A DNA stretch of 64,000 nt from Lucinisca nassula (GCA_963580285.1 OY757010.1:153036714-153100713), one strand, 5' to 3'. Positions 50,313 through 60,170 are shown, numbered from the stretch's first letter. Notes: generated from the letters alone by a model not told the origin. Translations and numbers: made by a program.

Positions 50313-50555
50313 TGCAAGGAGAATAGTTACACCTGACATAATATATCCACCATGCATGTTTTACAAAGGAGATGACTTTAGGACCTACTGTTTGATTTCC
50401 TGTAAACACATCTCCAAAAAGGGGTCTCCTCTTAAAGGAAAGAATTTGCTCCTAGGGAGCAAATTCTTTCCTTTAAGGGCAGACCCCTATTTATACGACA
50501 AAACATTTTTAATAGAGTTGCTTCCTTTGCATGTGTGTCCATCCTCCTTAACTAT
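50313..50555 (+). mobile_element. MITE-D variant
   Basis: GAGAATAGTTACACCTGAC, TTACAAAGGAGATGAC, palindrome CTTAAAGGAAAGAATTTGCT / AGCAAATTCTTTCCTTTAAG, right GTGTGTCCATCCTCCTTAA. Confidence 0.78.
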
Positions 50556-50900
50556 GTCATATCCATCATCTGTTCAACGTGGCTCGAGCTATATTGCAAG
50601 AAATGGTTTTACACATATTCTGTGGGAAGCTACAGTTATTTAATATACCAGGAAAGAGTTGTATCTGTCGGGTATTAATAAATTGATGGATGAAGGCTCC
50701 TTTGGAAATATATGGATACAATCAATCCTGTATTAACAAACATCTAAGAGTTCAAATGTGTTTGCTTACGACCAGTGCTTGCTTAATGAAGGTGAGTTTT
50801 AATGCATTTGCAAGTTTCAAGAACTGAATCTGGGGCTTGATACAGGTTGCTTGCTTATTAGAGGTGACAACTATGAAGGTGAGACTGGACATCATACAGT
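50556..50900. other. Unassigned
   Basis: Nothing recognised. Confidence 0.4.
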
Positions 50901-50904
50901 TTCC

Positions 50905-51372
50905 CTTATCCCACTGAACACGACAACCCTTGCTGACAGTTTGTTTTTGTTTGATTTGAGGTTTAACGTCCCCATCAACACTGTAAAGGTCATTTTGGAG
51001 ACGTTGCTTCCAATTTTGTGGGACTTTTACCCGACATTAAGATGAAATGACATCTCAAGCCCTGTCGCCCAATGAAACCAATAGGGTTTATTAGCATGGA
51101 CGGTCTGCCTCGCACCGCGGTTCCTGGACAGGCTTAGATCCTCTAAGCGGTTTACCAGTACTAGTGTGCGGGCCGGATTCAGCTCTGCGTGGAAGCATCG
51201 TGCAGCCCATATATTTCTTCAAGCCCCTATGGGCGGGGCGGCCTTGCTGACAGTGTAGATCTAGATCAGATGGAGTTACGTCACTCGGTTTGCGAATTTA
51301 AAAGAGTATACTATAACAAGTGATTTGATTGGTTGCTGGCCAGAAATGGGTGTGGCAAATTCATTCAGCAAG
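50905..51372 (+). mobile_element. MITE-B split by a SINE-M
   Basis: TTCCCTTATCCCACTGAACA ... ACCCTTGCTGACAGT, then CAGTGTAGATCTAGATCAGA ... GCAAATTCATTCAGCAAGG. Core partly deleted. Confidence 0.8.
50941..51241 (-). mobile_element. SINE-M, full length, perfect target duplication
   Basis: CCTTGCTGACAGT at 50928-50940 and 51242-51254. Minus strand; ends GCCCCTATGGGCGGGGCGG. Confidence 0.93.
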
Positions 51373-51744
51373 GTTCAAGGAGCTTCATAGATGATTTTTG
51401 TAGGGGTTTGGGTGAGTTATGGGTTGTTATAGCCACACTGTATCTTGGGCATGGCACTAGGAAAATGAGGCACAAGTCCCTCCTTAAATGAGTTCACACC
51501 CAATTCACAGCTGGGCAATCGGAGTGTTCAGTCACATTCCTGATCCAGACTTGAATCCAGTTTTGAAAGAAAGAGCTTCAGCACCATTGAATACTTACCA
51601 GTCTGCCACATCCCATAAGCCAGCTCTGTTCCCTCATACAATAAAGCTTCAAAGATGTAGAATGTGTGCTTTTCTTAGCAATCCTTACCAGGGGCCATTT
51701 TTGAAAACTAATGATCTTAGTTAACATATCATCATTTAATATGA
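51373..51744. other. Unassigned
   Basis: Nothing recognised; 78-residue ORF without motif. Confidence 0.4.
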
Positions 51745-51962
51745 CATACACAACAAGCTCGTTATAACATGGTTCATTATAACACAGTTTGGATATAACA
51801 CGGTTTCAAGATGGATCCCAAAAATGTGTAGATTATATAGAAAAATGACCATTTATGGTCATTTTTCTATATAATCTACACATTAGATATAAGACGGTTG
51901 TTTAACTAACACGATTTCTGCTTTGGACCCCATTAATAGTGTTATAAAAAGGTTGTGGTGTA
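51745..51962. mobile_element. MITE-F copy with central palindrome
   Basis: Centre TAGATTATATAGAAAAATGACC / GGTCATTTTTCTATATAATCTA around ATTTAT, arms over 25 bp. Right GTTATAAAAAGGTTGTGGTG. Confidence 0.78.
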
Positions 51963-51972
51963 TATTGATATT

Positions 51973-52083
51973 AGAAGCCTCCGTGGTGTAGTGGTTACAC
52001 CACTCCCCTTGTAAACCAGGGGTCGCAGGATCGATCCCGAGCATCTCCAGACTTTTGGATGAGTCTTTAAACCGAGGTCTCAC
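51973..52083 (+). mobile_element. SINE-T, 3'-truncated but with target duplication
   Basis: TGTATATTGATATT at 51959-51972 and 52084-52097. The element stops after ACCGAGGTCTCAC, lacking the CACTCACTCAC tail, so it may have been primed internally. Confidence 0.9.
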
Positions 52084-52255
52084 TGTATATTGATATTTTT
52101 GCTGAAAAAATGTGAGCAGCTTTTGCAAATGCTCATTTTTTTCACCATAAATACCAGAATTTTAGATATTGCTCTTACTAGAGCAGTTAACAATTTGACT
52201 ACCAATGAGCTTGTTAAGCTAACGATGCTTTGAACAACTGGACCCAGGTTTAAGA
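52084..52255 (-). mobile_element. MITE-E, half copy
   Basis: ATATTTTTGCTGAAAAAATG, GTGAGCAGCTTTTGCAAATG, AGAGCAGTTAACAATTTG, GATGCTTTGAACAAC. Confidence 0.7.
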
Positions 52256-52343
52256 AACATGAGCTATGAAACAGGCAGTTATGGACAGTTCTGTTAACAG
52301 TTAAAGCTCCAGAGAAATTTTACGAGTAGATGGTAATTTTATT

Positions 52344-52660
52344 TTTATGTCCCCCCTCCCCCCGCCGAGAATCTTTGATTCGGGGGGCATATAGTATTTG
52401 CCCTGTCAGTCTGTCTGCCTGTCCATCACAAAAAAAACTTTTACCTTGATCATAACTTCAAAAGTATTTGACCTAGCCCCATGAAACTTCACACACTTAT
52501 TCACCATCACAAGGGCTACATTCTGACCAAGGGCCATAATTCTGTTGTCATTTTGGCTGAATTATCTCCCCTTGAAATTTTGCAACAACTCAGAAATTGG
52601 CTCCCATGGGGAGGGGGGGGAGGGGGGTGGGGGGCATTGGTCACCTATAGTGACAGCTCT
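52344..52660 (+). mobile_element. HEL-9: Helitron-like element, single unit
   Basis: ATGTCCCCCCTCCCCCC ... TTCGGGGGGCATATAG, CTGTCAGTCTGTCTGCCTGTCC, one unit (ATGAAACTTCACACACTTAT, GGCCATAATTCTGTTG), then a GGGAGGGGGGGGAGGGG tract, GGGGGGCATTGG and hairpin GTCACCTATAGTGAC, CTCTTTG. Confidence 0.62.
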
Positions 52661-53009
52661 TTGAATTATTTTTCAGAGAAAATTCCATGTTTAATATCAA
52701 GCCTTGTCTTCTCTGAAAATAAGAAAAAAATCTGTTTTAAAACTATGTCTACAAATGTTGTGATTGGCAGTTTAACGGTTTAACCTGGTCATCTATATAA
52801 AGGATGTAATGCAATTTCTTGAATGTAGCTCATGTTCCCTTCATAGAGTTCATTTAATACGAGTGAGAGTATAAAACATGTTTTTGAACATATATTAACC
52901 GGGAAATTCACCTTTAACTTCCAAGAGCTTATAGATTCTAGCCTAGTCAGCTGCACGGTAGTGATAGTTTGTTTTTATTTCCCAAGCTTATGTACATATT
53001 GGGTTAACA
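52661..53009. other. Unassigned, with a MITE-G arm
   Basis: 52666-52732 (TTTTTCAGAGAAAATTCCATG ... CTTGTCTTCTCTGAAAATAAG) is a small MITE-G-like palindrome. The rest shows nothing. Confidence 0.45.
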
Positions 53010-53205
53010 GGCCTCCATGGCCTATAATACTCTGAATGTTAGGTCACTCAGCGCTGTGGGTTTGAGCCTCACTCTGGTCTCATGTGAGCAATGCATGGTC
53101 AGGTGGTTTTTCTGGGTTCTCTGGATTTTGCCTACCTCTAAATAAACAATTGAAACAATAGAGCAGGGCCATAAAACCCAAATGAAAACAAAAAATACCA
53201 GAAAA
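53010..53205 (+). mobile_element. Possible tRNA-derived SINE (fourth type)
   Basis: GGCCTCCATGGCCTATAATA, B-box-like GGTTTGAGCCTC (53060), CAGGTGGTTTTTCTGGG, and a tail GGGCCATAAAACCCAAAT. A head fragment (GTCTCCATGGCCTATTAGAG) recurs at 33001. No target duplication found. Confidence 0.5.
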
Positions 53206-53246
53206 AAATGCACATAGGGCCATTACCATATTTTCACCTCAACTCC

Positions 53247-53457
53247 TTAACTCTTATATGCTGTTCACGACAACCCCTATCTTTGGAAACAGTGTAGATC
53301 CAGATCAGATGGCTTCTGAAGAAGCCATCTGATCAGGATCTACACTGTTTGGCATTCAGTTTATGAATTTGTAGCAATAAAATACATCAAATAATTTGAT
53401 TGGCTGATAGACAGAAATGGGTGTGGCTTAAATGAATATTCAGCAAGATAAGGGTTA
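53247..53457 (+). mobile_element. MITE-B copy
   Basis: TTAACTCTTATATGCTGTTC to CAGCAAGATAAGGGTTA; core AGATGGCTTCTGAAGAAGCC. Confidence 0.86.
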
Positions 53458-53529
53458 CCATACATACTTGTTCTAAAATTTGAACAAGTACAATTTACTA
53501 CCCAATGTTGAGTCTAGAATAGTGGGATG

Positions 53530-53625
53530 AGAGACAGTGTAGACCCTGATGAGATGCTACAGAATGCTGCATTCTGCGGCATCTCATCTGGGTCTACACG
53601 GTTTGCTCAGGCCTGTCTGAATACA
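53530..53625. mobile_element. Hairpin-core element, mixed type
   Basis: ACAGTGTAGACCCTGATGAG, tip ATGCTGCATTCTGCGGCAT, CTCATCTGGGTCTACACGG, then TTTGCTCAGGCCTGTCTG as in MITE-C. A chimera of the MITE-A type tip and the MITE-C type outer arm. Confidence 0.55.
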
Positions 53626-53667
53626 TTCAGTAATACTGTGTTAACAACTAATAATTGTAGTTTAACA

Positions 53668-54354
53668 GCAAATATAATCATTTTGGTACTCTTTTCTTAT
53701 ATCAATGTACAAACACTTGTTGCAGACTGACTTTGTTAGAAAGTTTGTATTGTATAACTACTTCATTAAGGTGTGTATATGTAAAAAAGCACTCATTCTC
53801 AGTTATTCTCAAATGGTTGGACAGCATCATTTTCTCTGCCATCACAGTTAATGATTTTGTTTGTTTGATTTAAGGTTTAACATCCCTGTCAACACTGTAT
53901 AGGTCATTTTGGAGATGTTGCTTCCCATTTTGTGGGACTTGAACCCGACATTGAGATGAAATGACATCTCAAGCTCTGTCGTCCAATGAAACCAATAGGG
54001 TTTATAACCATGGATGGTCCGACTCGCACCACTGTACCTGGGCAGACTTGGATCCTCTAAGTGGTTTACCAGTACTCGTGTGCGATCGGTTTCAGCTCTG
54101 CATGGAAGCATCATGCAGCCAATCTATTTCTTCAAGGCCCGATGGGCAGGGGGCGTTTCAAACGGCAAATATAATCATTTTGGTACTCTTTCTTATATCA
54201 ATGTACAAACACTTTGCAGACTGACTTAGTTAGAAAGTTTGTATTGTATAACTACTTCATTGAGGTGTTTATATATATATATATAAAAAACACTCATTCT
54301 CAGTTATTCTCAAATGGTTGGACAGCATCATTTCCTCTGCCATCACAGTTAATG
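53668..54354. repeat. ~188-bp direct duplication flanking a SINE-M
   Basis: 53668-53853 and 54165-54354 match almost throughout (GCAAATATAATCATTTTGGT ... CATCACAGTTAATG), differing by small indels and a TA expansion (TATATATATATA) in the second. The SINE-M lies exactly between. Confidence 0.9.
53854..54164 (-). mobile_element. SINE-M, full length
   Basis: Minus strand: TTTGATTTAAGGTTTAACATC ... CGATGGGCAGGGGGCG. Bounded by the 188-bp duplication and not by the usual 10-14 bp target repeat. Confidence 0.88.
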
Positions 54355-54514
54355 GATGAAGGCTTTGTAGGCATTTAGTGCAATACATGTATCAGTGTGT
54401 ATAAATAAGTAAATGCTCATATTGTCAGCTCTGTGGTATGAATGAAACAGAAAGATCTATTTTGGTCATTTTTGTGTCAGGGTTCATGTTTGCCTGATTC
54501 TTCCTGATGTTTTG
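54355..54514. other. Unassigned
   Basis: Nothing recognised. Confidence 0.4.
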
Positions 54515-54820
54515 TTGAAGGTAAATGGTTACACCTTGCATACTATTTGCCTCTTTTTGCAAGGGAGACAACTTTTTGGACTTCCTGTTCTAAAAAGTTA
54601 TGAAAATGGGGTCTGCCCTTAAAGGAAAGAATTTGCTCCTGAGGAGCAAATTCTTTCCTTTAAGAGTAGACCCCTGTTAGCAAGTGGAACAAACATACAT
54701 GTACTGGAAAGAAAAAAAGTGAACACTATTGACAATGGGCACAAACATACTTGAAAGAATTGAGAAGAGGTACAGACATACTGGAAAGAGTTGCCTCCCC
54801 TGAAGGTGTATCCATGCCTT
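54515..54820 (+). mobile_element. MITE-D variant with a duplicated right arm
   Basis: TAAATGGTTACACCTTGC, AAGGGAGACAACTTTTTGGA, palindrome CTTAAAGGAAAGAATTTGCT. The right side contains the CTGGAAAGA / TTGAAAGAATTG / CTGGAAAGAGTTGCC series, then GGTGTATCCATGCC. Confidence 0.75.
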
Positions 54821-54829
54821 TCAAATGTT

Positions 54830-54852
54830 TTTTTTGTGTGTGTGTGTGTGTA
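54830..54852. repeat. (GT)n microsatellite
   Basis: About ten GT units after a T run. Confidence 0.85.
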
Positions 54853-55089
54853 TGTTCAAGGCAAAATAGACAAGCTATCCTGTTCAATGAAAGGTCTTGT
54901 TCAGTTATCCATGAAGCTCATTTTGTGTACCATTCCTGTTTAAAACTGCATGCTTTTACCCTACATAAACTACCATACATCCTTCCAGTTAGAAAGATCA
55001 GATACAAGGAGTATTACATAGTACATGAATTACACGTGATTCTGAGCTAATCTTACATATTTTTGTATTTACCTACTTCAGATGGGAAA

Positions 55090-55232
55090 TAATTATAATC
55101 CAGCAAGGAGTCCGAGTAGTGCAGATGGAATGGCAAACAGTGTAGATCCTAATCAGACTGCTCCTTCAGGAGCAGTCTGGTCTGGGTCTGCACTGTTTGC
55201 TTAAGACTGTCTGTCCCAATACTTAGAAAATA
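55090..55232 (-). mobile_element. MITE-C, truncated
   Basis: CCAGCAAGGAGTCCGAGTAGTG, core AGACTGCTCCTTCAGGAGCAGTC (clean), CCCAATACTTAGAAAA. One end missing. Confidence 0.78.
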
Positions 55233-55304
55233 AAATTGTTCAAGTTAAATGGTAATTGCAGTAACCAGTTGCATTAAGATTTTTCAGTTGAGTCTACACT
55301 CTTT

Positions 55305-55860
55305 GCTCGCGAATTCCACAATCTTTTTATAACCCTGTTACTGGGATCTGAAACAAAATCATTGTTTCTGGAATCGGTATATCCAAGGTTATATAGAAAA
55401 AAAAGACCGTTTATGGTCATTTTTCTGTATAACATACCGTATTCGACCTGTTTACCGCACATGCTCCTATAAGCGCACACCCAAGCTTTTTCTGGAAAAA
55501 AATACACAAGCGCACACTTAACAGTAACCTTCCAACAAATTCATATTTAGCTTTGCTGCATCTTTGACCCAGACATTCATATGTATATGTGTTGAACCCC
55601 TATGCTGAAATTCAATTCTATAAAATAATTATATAGGAAGCTTTTTTTCGTTTTTTTTTTTTTTTTTGTATTTTTGAGTGTGCGCTTATTAGGTAGATTT
55701 TTCACCACAATATTTTCATACGATTTTGAAAAAACTAAGCGCACCGTGCGGTAAATAGGTCGAATACGGTATATTTTCCTTCTGATACTTTTCTTGGTAT
55801 CTTGGTAAGCTGTGTTATTTATAAACCCATGATATACTGAACAGTGTAATAAACAGGTTC
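55305..55860. mobile_element. MITE-F split by CCGTA element 4
   Basis: CAATCTTTTTATAACCCTG and AGACCGTTTATGGTCATTTT on the left; TAAGCTGTGTTATTTATAAAC and CAGTGTAATAAACAGGTTCC on the right. Confidence 0.6.
55436..55772. mobile_element. CCGTA element 4, first copy (~337 bp)
   Basis: TACCGTATTCGACCTGTTTACC on the left and GGTAAATAGGTCGAATACGGTA on the right: inverted repeats over 20 bp with TA flanks. Subterminal TAAGCGCACAC / AAGCGCACACTT / GTGTGCGCTTATT repeats. A second copy is at 57762-58074. Confidence 0.9.
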
Positions 55861-55864
55861 CAGT

Positions 55865-56199
55865 AAACCAGAATAAACATGAGATCTTAGTGCTCAAAAC
55901 ATAATTACAGATCTCTTCGCCTGTTGATTATAGGACCAAGCATCAATGTTTTAGAATAAATATGATAGTCCTCATAGTGTGTTTAGAAAGAACATGCATT
56001 ACATGAGTGATATACAATGTATAAAGAATATGTGCTGTATGATTTTAATTGTTATTATAAATTATTATTCTCATGATAAAATATGTATGTTGTCTATCAT
56101 TTGTGCTGTCCTAACAATAAAACACAAAATTAACTGAAAATTGTCTTTTTTTAATTACATAACCTAGCCAAAAATTATAAACAGGAATTTCTAGTAATT
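55865..56199 (+). other. Unique-looking AT-rich stretch with poly(A)-like context
   Basis: Not part of any repeat seen here. AATAAA at 56116-56121 is followed by ACACAAAATTAACTG and TTGTCTTTTTTTAATT, a plausible cleavage and T-rich downstream region. Confidence 0.35.
56116..56121 (+). terminator. Candidate distal poly(A) signal AATAAA
   Basis: Best AATAAA context downstream of RAB14 by eye (T-rich element within 40 nt). Use by RAB14 would mean a 17.6-kb 3' UTR or an unseen downstream exon, so it may belong to another transcript. Confidence 0.25.
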
Positions 56200-56400
56200 A
56201 AATGGGAAAAAATAGACATCTGGCATAATTTCAATCATTTTAGCCAAGGGACACAAATTTTGGAACTTCCTATTTGGTTTTCTATAGACTTATCCCCTAT
56301 GGAAAGGGGGTCTACTCTTGTAGGAAAGAATTCACCTCTGAGGAGCAAATTCATTCCTTTTAGAGTAGACCCTCATGACATGGATGACAAAATATATTTG
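56200..56400 (+). mobile_element. MITE-D, right end missing
   Basis: AATGGGAAAAAATAGACATC, TAGCCAAGGGACACAAATTTT, palindrome GTCTACTCTTGTAGGAAAGA / TTCCTTTTAGAGTAGACC. Right part stops at the SINE-L. Confidence 0.7.
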
Positions 56401-56401
56401 A

Positions 56402-56605
56402 AAAAATCCATGTGCAGTAGCTCGTTTGGATGCACATCTAATTGGTGATCAGGAGGTTGTTCAGAAGGGCAGTTGTTAGTTCTGGCAAAAGAATGTGCAC
56501 TATACTGGTTAATCACGCATGTATAAGCCTGCTCATGAAGTTTTAGGTAAACTGACTGGCTGGATTTGACCTAATTAGTGCTGACTGGGCCGTTAAACTC
56601 AAAAC
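56402..56605 (+). mobile_element. SINE-L copy
   Basis: A-box-like GTAGCTCGTTTGGATGC, TTGGTGATCAGGAGG, then a body deletion, AAAGAATGTGCACTATACTGG, TAAGCCTGCTCATG, tail TGCTGACTGGGCCGTTAAAC. Confidence 0.72.
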
Positions 56606-56659
56606 TATTTTTGGAAGAGTTACATCCCGGTGGTGGTAGCCATTCTTTTGAATAGATTA

Positions 56660-57100
56660 CTGTTCTACCCTGCTGAACCAAGATAACCCCTACCGTTGAA
56701 AACTCTGTAGATTCAGAATGGATCAGGATCTTCACTGTCTTTCAGTTTGCGAATTTGAATGATAAAATATATAAGGTTTTGTTTTGTTTGATTTGAGGTT
56801 TAACATCCCCGTCAACACTGTAAAGGTCATTTTGGAGACGTTGCTTCCAATTTTGTGGGACTTTTACCCGACGTTGAGATGAAATGACATTTCAAGCCCT
56901 GTCACCCAATGAAACCAATAGGGTTTTTATGCATGGACGGTCCAATTCGTACCGCTTTGCCTGGGCAGGCCTAGATCCTCTTAGCGGTTTACTAGTACTC
57001 ATGTGTGCGGATCGGATTTAGCTCTGCGTAGAAGCATCATGCAGCCTATATATTTCTTCAAGCCCCGATGGGCGGGGGCCGAAAGTATATAAGGTAACTG
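56660..57100 (+). mobile_element. MITE-B remnant split by a SINE-M
   Basis: CTACCCTGCTGAACCAAGAT, GAAAACTCTGTAGATTCAGA, GAATTTGAATGATAAAATATAT. SINE-M at about 56778-57085 (minus strand; GCCCCGATGGGCGGGGGCCG end), target duplication AAATATATAAGGT / AAGTATATAAGGT. Confidence 0.75.
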
Positions 57101-57761
57101 CTTCTAAATAATTGTCTAATGATACTAGATTGAAGATAGAATTGTCAATTATTTAGTTGGTCAAAAATTAAGATGCTTTACTAATTTGTGTCCAATAATA
57201 GCATTTGTTGACAGTGAAATGGCTTCCTATACAGAAAAGGAAGATCATAACAGCATGTAATTAGTGTCAATTTGCCATACAGTGGTTTCCTATCAACCAA
57301 TGTTCAGACGGCAGCATGCAAAAAAGTAGTTGTATATCTCGCTAGGTAAGGTCTGATTTGTTTTGGCGACCTACCGAAGTTTGGGTTTGCTAATACTATC
57401 ATAAGAATTTTCAAGGTAAAAAGTCTGTTCTGTTAATCCCAGTTGAGAAGATTAAGACACCTCAAGACACTTGATTACAAGAAAGTAACTGTAATCCTTT
57501 CATGTATTAGGAATTAGGTGCAATGGCAAGAGTCATGTTAGGAATTAGGAGTAATAGCAACGGTCATGAATCCTATCAGATATTAGGGATTAGATGTAAC
57601 AGAAACAGTCATGAATCCTTTCATGTAAAATGTATTAGGAATAAAGTGTAATAGCAAAGGTCATGTACTATTATTGGCCAACGGTAATGAGAGTTCTGTG
57701 TTCTTGGACATCAGCAGATCCTAGTGCATTTCACAAAGGAGCAATGAACATGCATATACCT
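57101..57761. other. Unassigned; weak ~60-bp tandem phrases
   Basis: 57500-57670 repeats TTAGGAATTAGG(T/A)G(C/T)AAT and GTCATGAATCCTTTCATG-like phrases about three times. No gene seen. Confidence 0.5.
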
Positions 57762-58074
57762 TATTCGACCTATTTACCGCACCGTGTGCTTAGTTTTTTC
57801 AAAATTGTATGAAAATATTGTGGTGAAAAATCTACCTGATAAGTCCACACTCAATACGAAAAAAAAATACGAAAAAAAAAGCTTCAGATAAAAAATATTT
57901 TATAGAGTTGAATTTCAGCAATATACATATGAATGTCTGGGTCAAAGATGCAGCAAAACTCAATATGAATTTGCTGGAAGGTTACTGTAAAGTGTGCGCT
58001 TGTGTATTTTTTTCCAGAAAAAGCTTGGGTGTGCCCTTATAGAGCATGTGCGGTAAATAGATCGAATACGGTAA
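57762..58074. mobile_element. CCGTA element 4, second copy (reversed)
   Basis: TACCTTATTCGACCTATTTACC to GGTAAATAGATCGAATACGGTA. The interior is the reverse complement of the copy at 55436. Confidence 0.9.
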
Positions 58075-58109
58075 TTCTCCAAGATTTGAGTGTCATTTTT
58101 CATTTGCTT

Positions 58110-58290
58110 GTTTTGTTTTTGTTTTGGAGTTCAATAGCCTAGTCAACCACACTTATCAGACTTAATCCTAAGTCTCTGTCCACTACAGAGCACATTCCTT
58201 TGCCAATAACTGACAGTTGCTCTTCTTGAATCAGCAAAACAAAGAGAATGACCATAGAAAATCTTTCATGTTCAGTTCTAAGTGTTGATC
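58110..58290 (-). mobile_element. SINE-L, minus strand, head missing
   Basis: TTTGTTTTTGTTTTGGAGTTC tail, CAGAGCACATTCCTTTGCC, TTGCTCTTCTTGAATCAGC, CATAGAAAATCTTTCATG. Confidence 0.65.
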
Positions 58291-58398
58291 AAGTTTTCTG
58301 TTACATTAAGTTAACTAACAAGTGCTTGTAACATACATGCTTGTAAAACCTATTTATATGAAGAAAAATGGGGTTTCCCATTTCGTCTTTACTCAACA

Positions 58399-58500
58399 AC
58401 CTAGATTTTGGGTGCTAGCTAGAACTGCCTCGTTGAGGCAGTTCAAACAAGCACCCGCAATCTATGTTTGGAGAAGAAATAAGAAAAATATCACGCTTTC
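58399..58500. mobile_element. FB fold-back variant
   Basis: AACCTAGATTTTGGGTGCTAG and CAAGCACCCGCAATCTATG around GAACTGCCTCGTTGAGGCAGTTC, a perfect 23-bp centre. Confidence 0.82.
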
Positions 58501-58724
58501 ATCAGGAAACTTCCATTTTCAGTGACATAAAAAATATCTCGCATGATGGGTAAGTCTTACTAAGATTTTGCATGTGGTCATCTACATTTGATCTGCGATA
58601 TCTTTTCTCTTGTAAGCGGAATAGATACACTAACAAGTGTGGTAACTGAAATGATCACTGATACTCTAGAGTTGTAGCCCATGGTACCATCTAAACCCAT
58701 TTTTTTTTTTTTTTTTGGAATTTT

Positions 58725-58885
58725 ACATTTATACAAGGTAGGAGTCCATTTCGAAATATTTATGATGTCAAATTGAGTTTTTAAAAAATTATTTAGCAAA
58801 TGGCTGACTGTTTTGCAAATACTGCAGGCCCTGATCAGACACTGTATTCTGTGAGCACCTGATCTAGGCCTGTACTGTCAACGTT
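58725..58885 (-). mobile_element. MITE-A, truncated
   Basis: TATACAAGGTAGGAGTCCATT, GCAAATGGCTGACTGTTTTGC, core GACACTGTATTCTGTGAGC. Right end absent. Confidence 0.72.
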
Positions 58886-58894
58886 TTGTTTCGA

Positions 58895-59147
58895 GCTGTC
58901 AAGGAAAGAATTTTTTCCTTTTGGCAATAGCTGTTTTTCTTTCTTTCAAGGGAAGCAAATCTGCCAAAAATAATTGTTGCCCATAACAGTGTATGGGTCT
59001 ACTCTTACAGAAATAACCCTTTAGACCCTTATTTTCAAGGATTTTGCTTCTCTGCTTTAAAAGAAAACAAATAGGAAGTCACAGAATTATCTTCCATGCA
59101 AAATGACAGAAAATATGACTGGTGTTTCCATTCACCTTCAAACTGCT
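58895..59147 (-). mobile_element. MITE-D relative, diverged
   Basis: CAAGGAAAGAATTTTTTCC, GGGTCTACTCTTACAGAAA, TTATCTTCCATGCAAAATGACAG, TGGTGTTTCCATTCACCTTC. Confidence 0.5.
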
Positions 59148-59322
59148 TTAACCCTTTTTGTACCAAATGGAATCTTCCTCCTTATATATAGCAGGAGTCC
59201 ATTTCAAAATTTAGTGGTGTCAGGTTGTGTTTTCATCAAAAATTATTTGGAAAATGACTGAACTTTTAGCAAACAGTGGAGGCCCTGATCAGTTTCCTAG
59301 GGTACCCATTTTGGGGTTTAGA
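59148..59322 (-). mobile_element. MITE-A with its core hairpin deleted
   Basis: TTAACCCTTTTTGTACCAAATG through CAGTGGAGGCCCTGATCAG, then directly TTTCCTAGGGTACCCATTTT. The hairpin tip and second arm are missing, the sort of deletion expected of replication slippage across a hairpin. Confidence 0.78.
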
Positions 59323-59337
59323 GACTAGACGGCGGTT

Positions 59338-59537
59338 TAGCCTTTATCCTGCTAATTAATTAATTTAGCCACATCCACTTCTAGTTGTGAACCAATCAAA
59401 TTACTTGATACACTGTATCCATTTAATTCACAAACCGTATGACAATGTAGATCCTGATCAGATGGCTACTTGAGGCCGTCTGATGTGGATCTACACTGCA
59501 AAGGTTAGGGTTAGCATGCTCAGCAGAATAAGGGTTA
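59338..59537 (-). mobile_element. MITE-B, complete copy
   Basis: AGCCTTTATCCTGCTAATTA to CTCAGCAGAATAAGGGTTAA; core AGATGGCTACTTGAGGCCGTC. Confidence 0.8.
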
Positions 59538-59628
59538 AAGACCCATCAGAAAGTCTGGAGAAGCCTGGAATCTAAACCATGGCCCCTGGTTTATGGAGGC
59601 GAGTAGCTTAACCACTTCACCACAGGCC
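59538..59628 (-). mobile_element. SINE-T head fragment, minus strand
   Basis: AGAAAGTCTGGAGAAGCCTGG, CCCCTGGTTTATGGAGGCGAG, TAGCTTAACCACTTCACCAC: the complement of the SINE-T head. Followed at 59629-59685 by a MITE-A core scrap. Confidence 0.75.
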
Positions 59629-59685
59629 CTGATCAGACACTGCATTCTGTGGGCATCTGATCTGGGTCTGTACTGTCAATGCTCC

Positions 59686-59903
59686 AATACTAGGGTATGT
59701 GTATCAATTATCTTGGAAGGAACAGGAGCCATAATAAACAGGTCAGTTTCTATATTTTATTCAGCACTCTTGAAGGTACAAAATGACCAATAACAAATAC
59801 CAGTGTGAGAGACAACAAATTCATGAAACAATTCAGTTACAAGGTAACAGAGCCACAATCCAACCAATAATGTATCAAGTACTGTATTACAGGATCTGGG
59901 TAC
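59686..59903 (-). other. Possible 3' end of a convergent minus-strand transcript
   Basis: Unique-looking DNA. Read on the minus strand it has GCTGAATAAAATATAG with the hexamer at 59761-59756, then CTGACCTGTTTATTATGG downstream. Fits a poly(A) site, but no minus-strand coding exon is seen in the window. Confidence 0.3.
59756..59761 (-). terminator. Candidate minus-strand poly(A) signal AATAAA
   Basis: Reads GAATAAAATATAG on the minus strand, with a T/G-containing stretch about 20-40 nt downstream. No linked gene visible. Confidence 0.25.
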
Positions 59904-60170
59904 AGTCAACCCCCTTTATACCAATGTTTGATATAACTACAAAACTTTTTATATAGCTATTTTCGATGGAACAAATCCTTAGCTCAAGATGAGATGCATT
60001 TATGGAGATATTCAAGACTAGTGAAATTATTTATTACTCCAAGTAACAAATGTTGTGGATATTTGTTAGAATCGCCTCGGTGAGGCGATTCTAACAAATG
60101 TCCACAGCATTTTTTCTTGGAGTAATTAAGAAAATCTGACAGTGTAACAGGTGTGGTATAAAAATGTGGC
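59904..60170. mobile_element. 'AGTCAACCC' repeat carrying an FB fold-back
   Basis: CAGTCAACCCCCTTTATACC to GTAATTAAGAAAATCTGACA. The FB core at 60053-60115 (GTTAGAATCGCCTCGGTGAG / CGATTCTAAC) is perfect; ACTCCAAG / CTTGGAGT extends the fold. Confidence 0.65.
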
